A stretch of DNA of 5,995 nucleotides, from positions 1-5,995 of the forward strand of contig WOUX01000288.1 in the NCBI GenBank assembly GCA_009773075.1. The letters run 5' to 3'. The position numbers and the translations under genes were made by a program. Within the stretch, counting starts at the first letter, position 1. Each line of letters starts with the position of its first letter. The notes under the pieces are model-generated. The model searched no databases. It worked only from the letters and a program-made list of their open reading frames with translations, and was not told the DNA's origin. This document shows, in pieces, positions 5,762 to 5,995 of the stretch. This stretch comes from a bacterium (lineage in GTDB: Bacteria > Desulfobacterota > UBA8473).

Positions 5762-5768
5762 TCACCTC
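5762..5768 (-). promoter_or_regulatory. Ribosome binding site deciding the antitoxin-like start
   Basis: GAGGTGA on the minus strand has its GAGG core seven bases before the ATG at 5757. It excludes the longer reading from 5817, whose extra 20 residues would span this site. Confidence 0.6.
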
Positions 5769-5880
5769 TCTTTCTTTCTGCCATAACGAGCATATAGAAA
5801 AACCCATAAATATGCACTTTGTAACTTATTGATTGTATTGAATATTATTTTTGAAAAATCTTGAAAAAGGACTTTTCCTA

Positions 5881-5995
5881 CAGGCCCAATGCGCAACTGA
5901 CCCGACGGGCACTTTTTGCCCGGACGGAGTCGAGCCAGTGGTTGGGACATTGCGACAATCATGCCGCGCGAGAGAAAGGGCGGACTTCCTTGACG
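5881..5995 (+). other. G+C-rich segment at the window end, possible mobile-element edge
   Basis: The composition jumps from strongly A+T-rich (5758-5880) to about 60% G+C by eye. An ATG at 5961 opens MPRERKGGLP and then meets TGA at 5991. REP-associated tyrosine transposases often begin MPRxxRxxLPD or similar, and removing a single T at 5990-5991 would give LPD, so this could be a frameshifted transposase start. The frame beginning at 5881 also stays open to the window end but shows nothing I recognise. The evidence is too short to call a gene. Confidence 0.25.
5902..5927. repeat. G+C-rich hairpin
   Basis: CGGGCA (5906-5911) and TGCCCG (5917-5922) form a perfect 6-bp stem with a five-base loop CTTTT, and CCG (5902-5904) with CGG (5925-5927) can extend it past a small bulge. 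It has no T-run on either strand after the stem, so it is a poor terminator. It lies in a G+C-rich stretch that begins abruptly near 5881 and may be a REP-like or insertion-element end. Confidence 0.5.

Noticed and set aside
5762..5962. Minus-strand open frame of 66 residues upstream of the antitoxin-like gene
   Set aside because: It spans the composition break and the hairpin, covers the ribosome site of the real gene, and has no recognisable domain.

Overview
The window looks like chromosomal DNA of an anaerobic bacterium with moderate G+C, most likely in or near the Desulfobacterota (former Deltaproteobacteria). That placement is inference. It rests on the FeoB subtype, on a Cys-motif DtxR protein carrying a FeoA-like domain, and on a fragment of an intergenic repeat that I remember as common in that group.

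Layout, left to right. (1) 1-423, plus strand: the C-terminal 140 residues of a radical SAM protein that begins outside the window. (2) 424-617: a short gap between converging genes, holding a repeat fragment. (3) 618-3842, minus strand: a compact four-gene iron block. Its transcription order is a Fur-family regulator, the ferrous iron transporter FeoB, a 58-residue seven-cysteine protein, and a DtxR-family regulator with a FeoA/SH3-like C-terminal domain. Fur and feoB are 24 bases apart. The feoB stop overlaps the next start as ATGA, and the last two genes overlap by 11 bases. A near-consensus promoter and a 10-bp inverted repeat with a Fur-box-like core lie just upstream of fur. (4) 3978-4152: a 170-odd-bp imperfect palindromic element containing an exact 36-bp tandem duplication. 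(5) 4207-5493, plus strand: an MFS permease of the UMF1/Atg22-like family. (6) 5557-5757, minus strand: a 66-residue antitoxin-like protein with no toxin partner beside it. (7) 5881-5995: a sharp change to G+C-rich sequence with a hairpin and a possible broken start of a REP-associated transposase.

How the genes work together. The minus-strand block reads as one self-regulated ferrous iron uptake operon. Fur would sense iron and repress its own promoter. FeoB would import Fe(II). The DtxR protein supplies a second iron- or manganese-sensing regulator and the only FeoA-like domain in view. The small Cys-rich protein is tightly coupled to feoB and probably has a metal- or redox-linked role in the same process. 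The permease and the antitoxin-like gene show no clear link to iron.

The most interesting points are the pairing of two unrelated metalloregulators around one FeoB, the absence of a separate FeoA, an apparent in-frame loss of the first membrane helix of FeoB, the small seven-Cys protein, and the palindromic repeat element.
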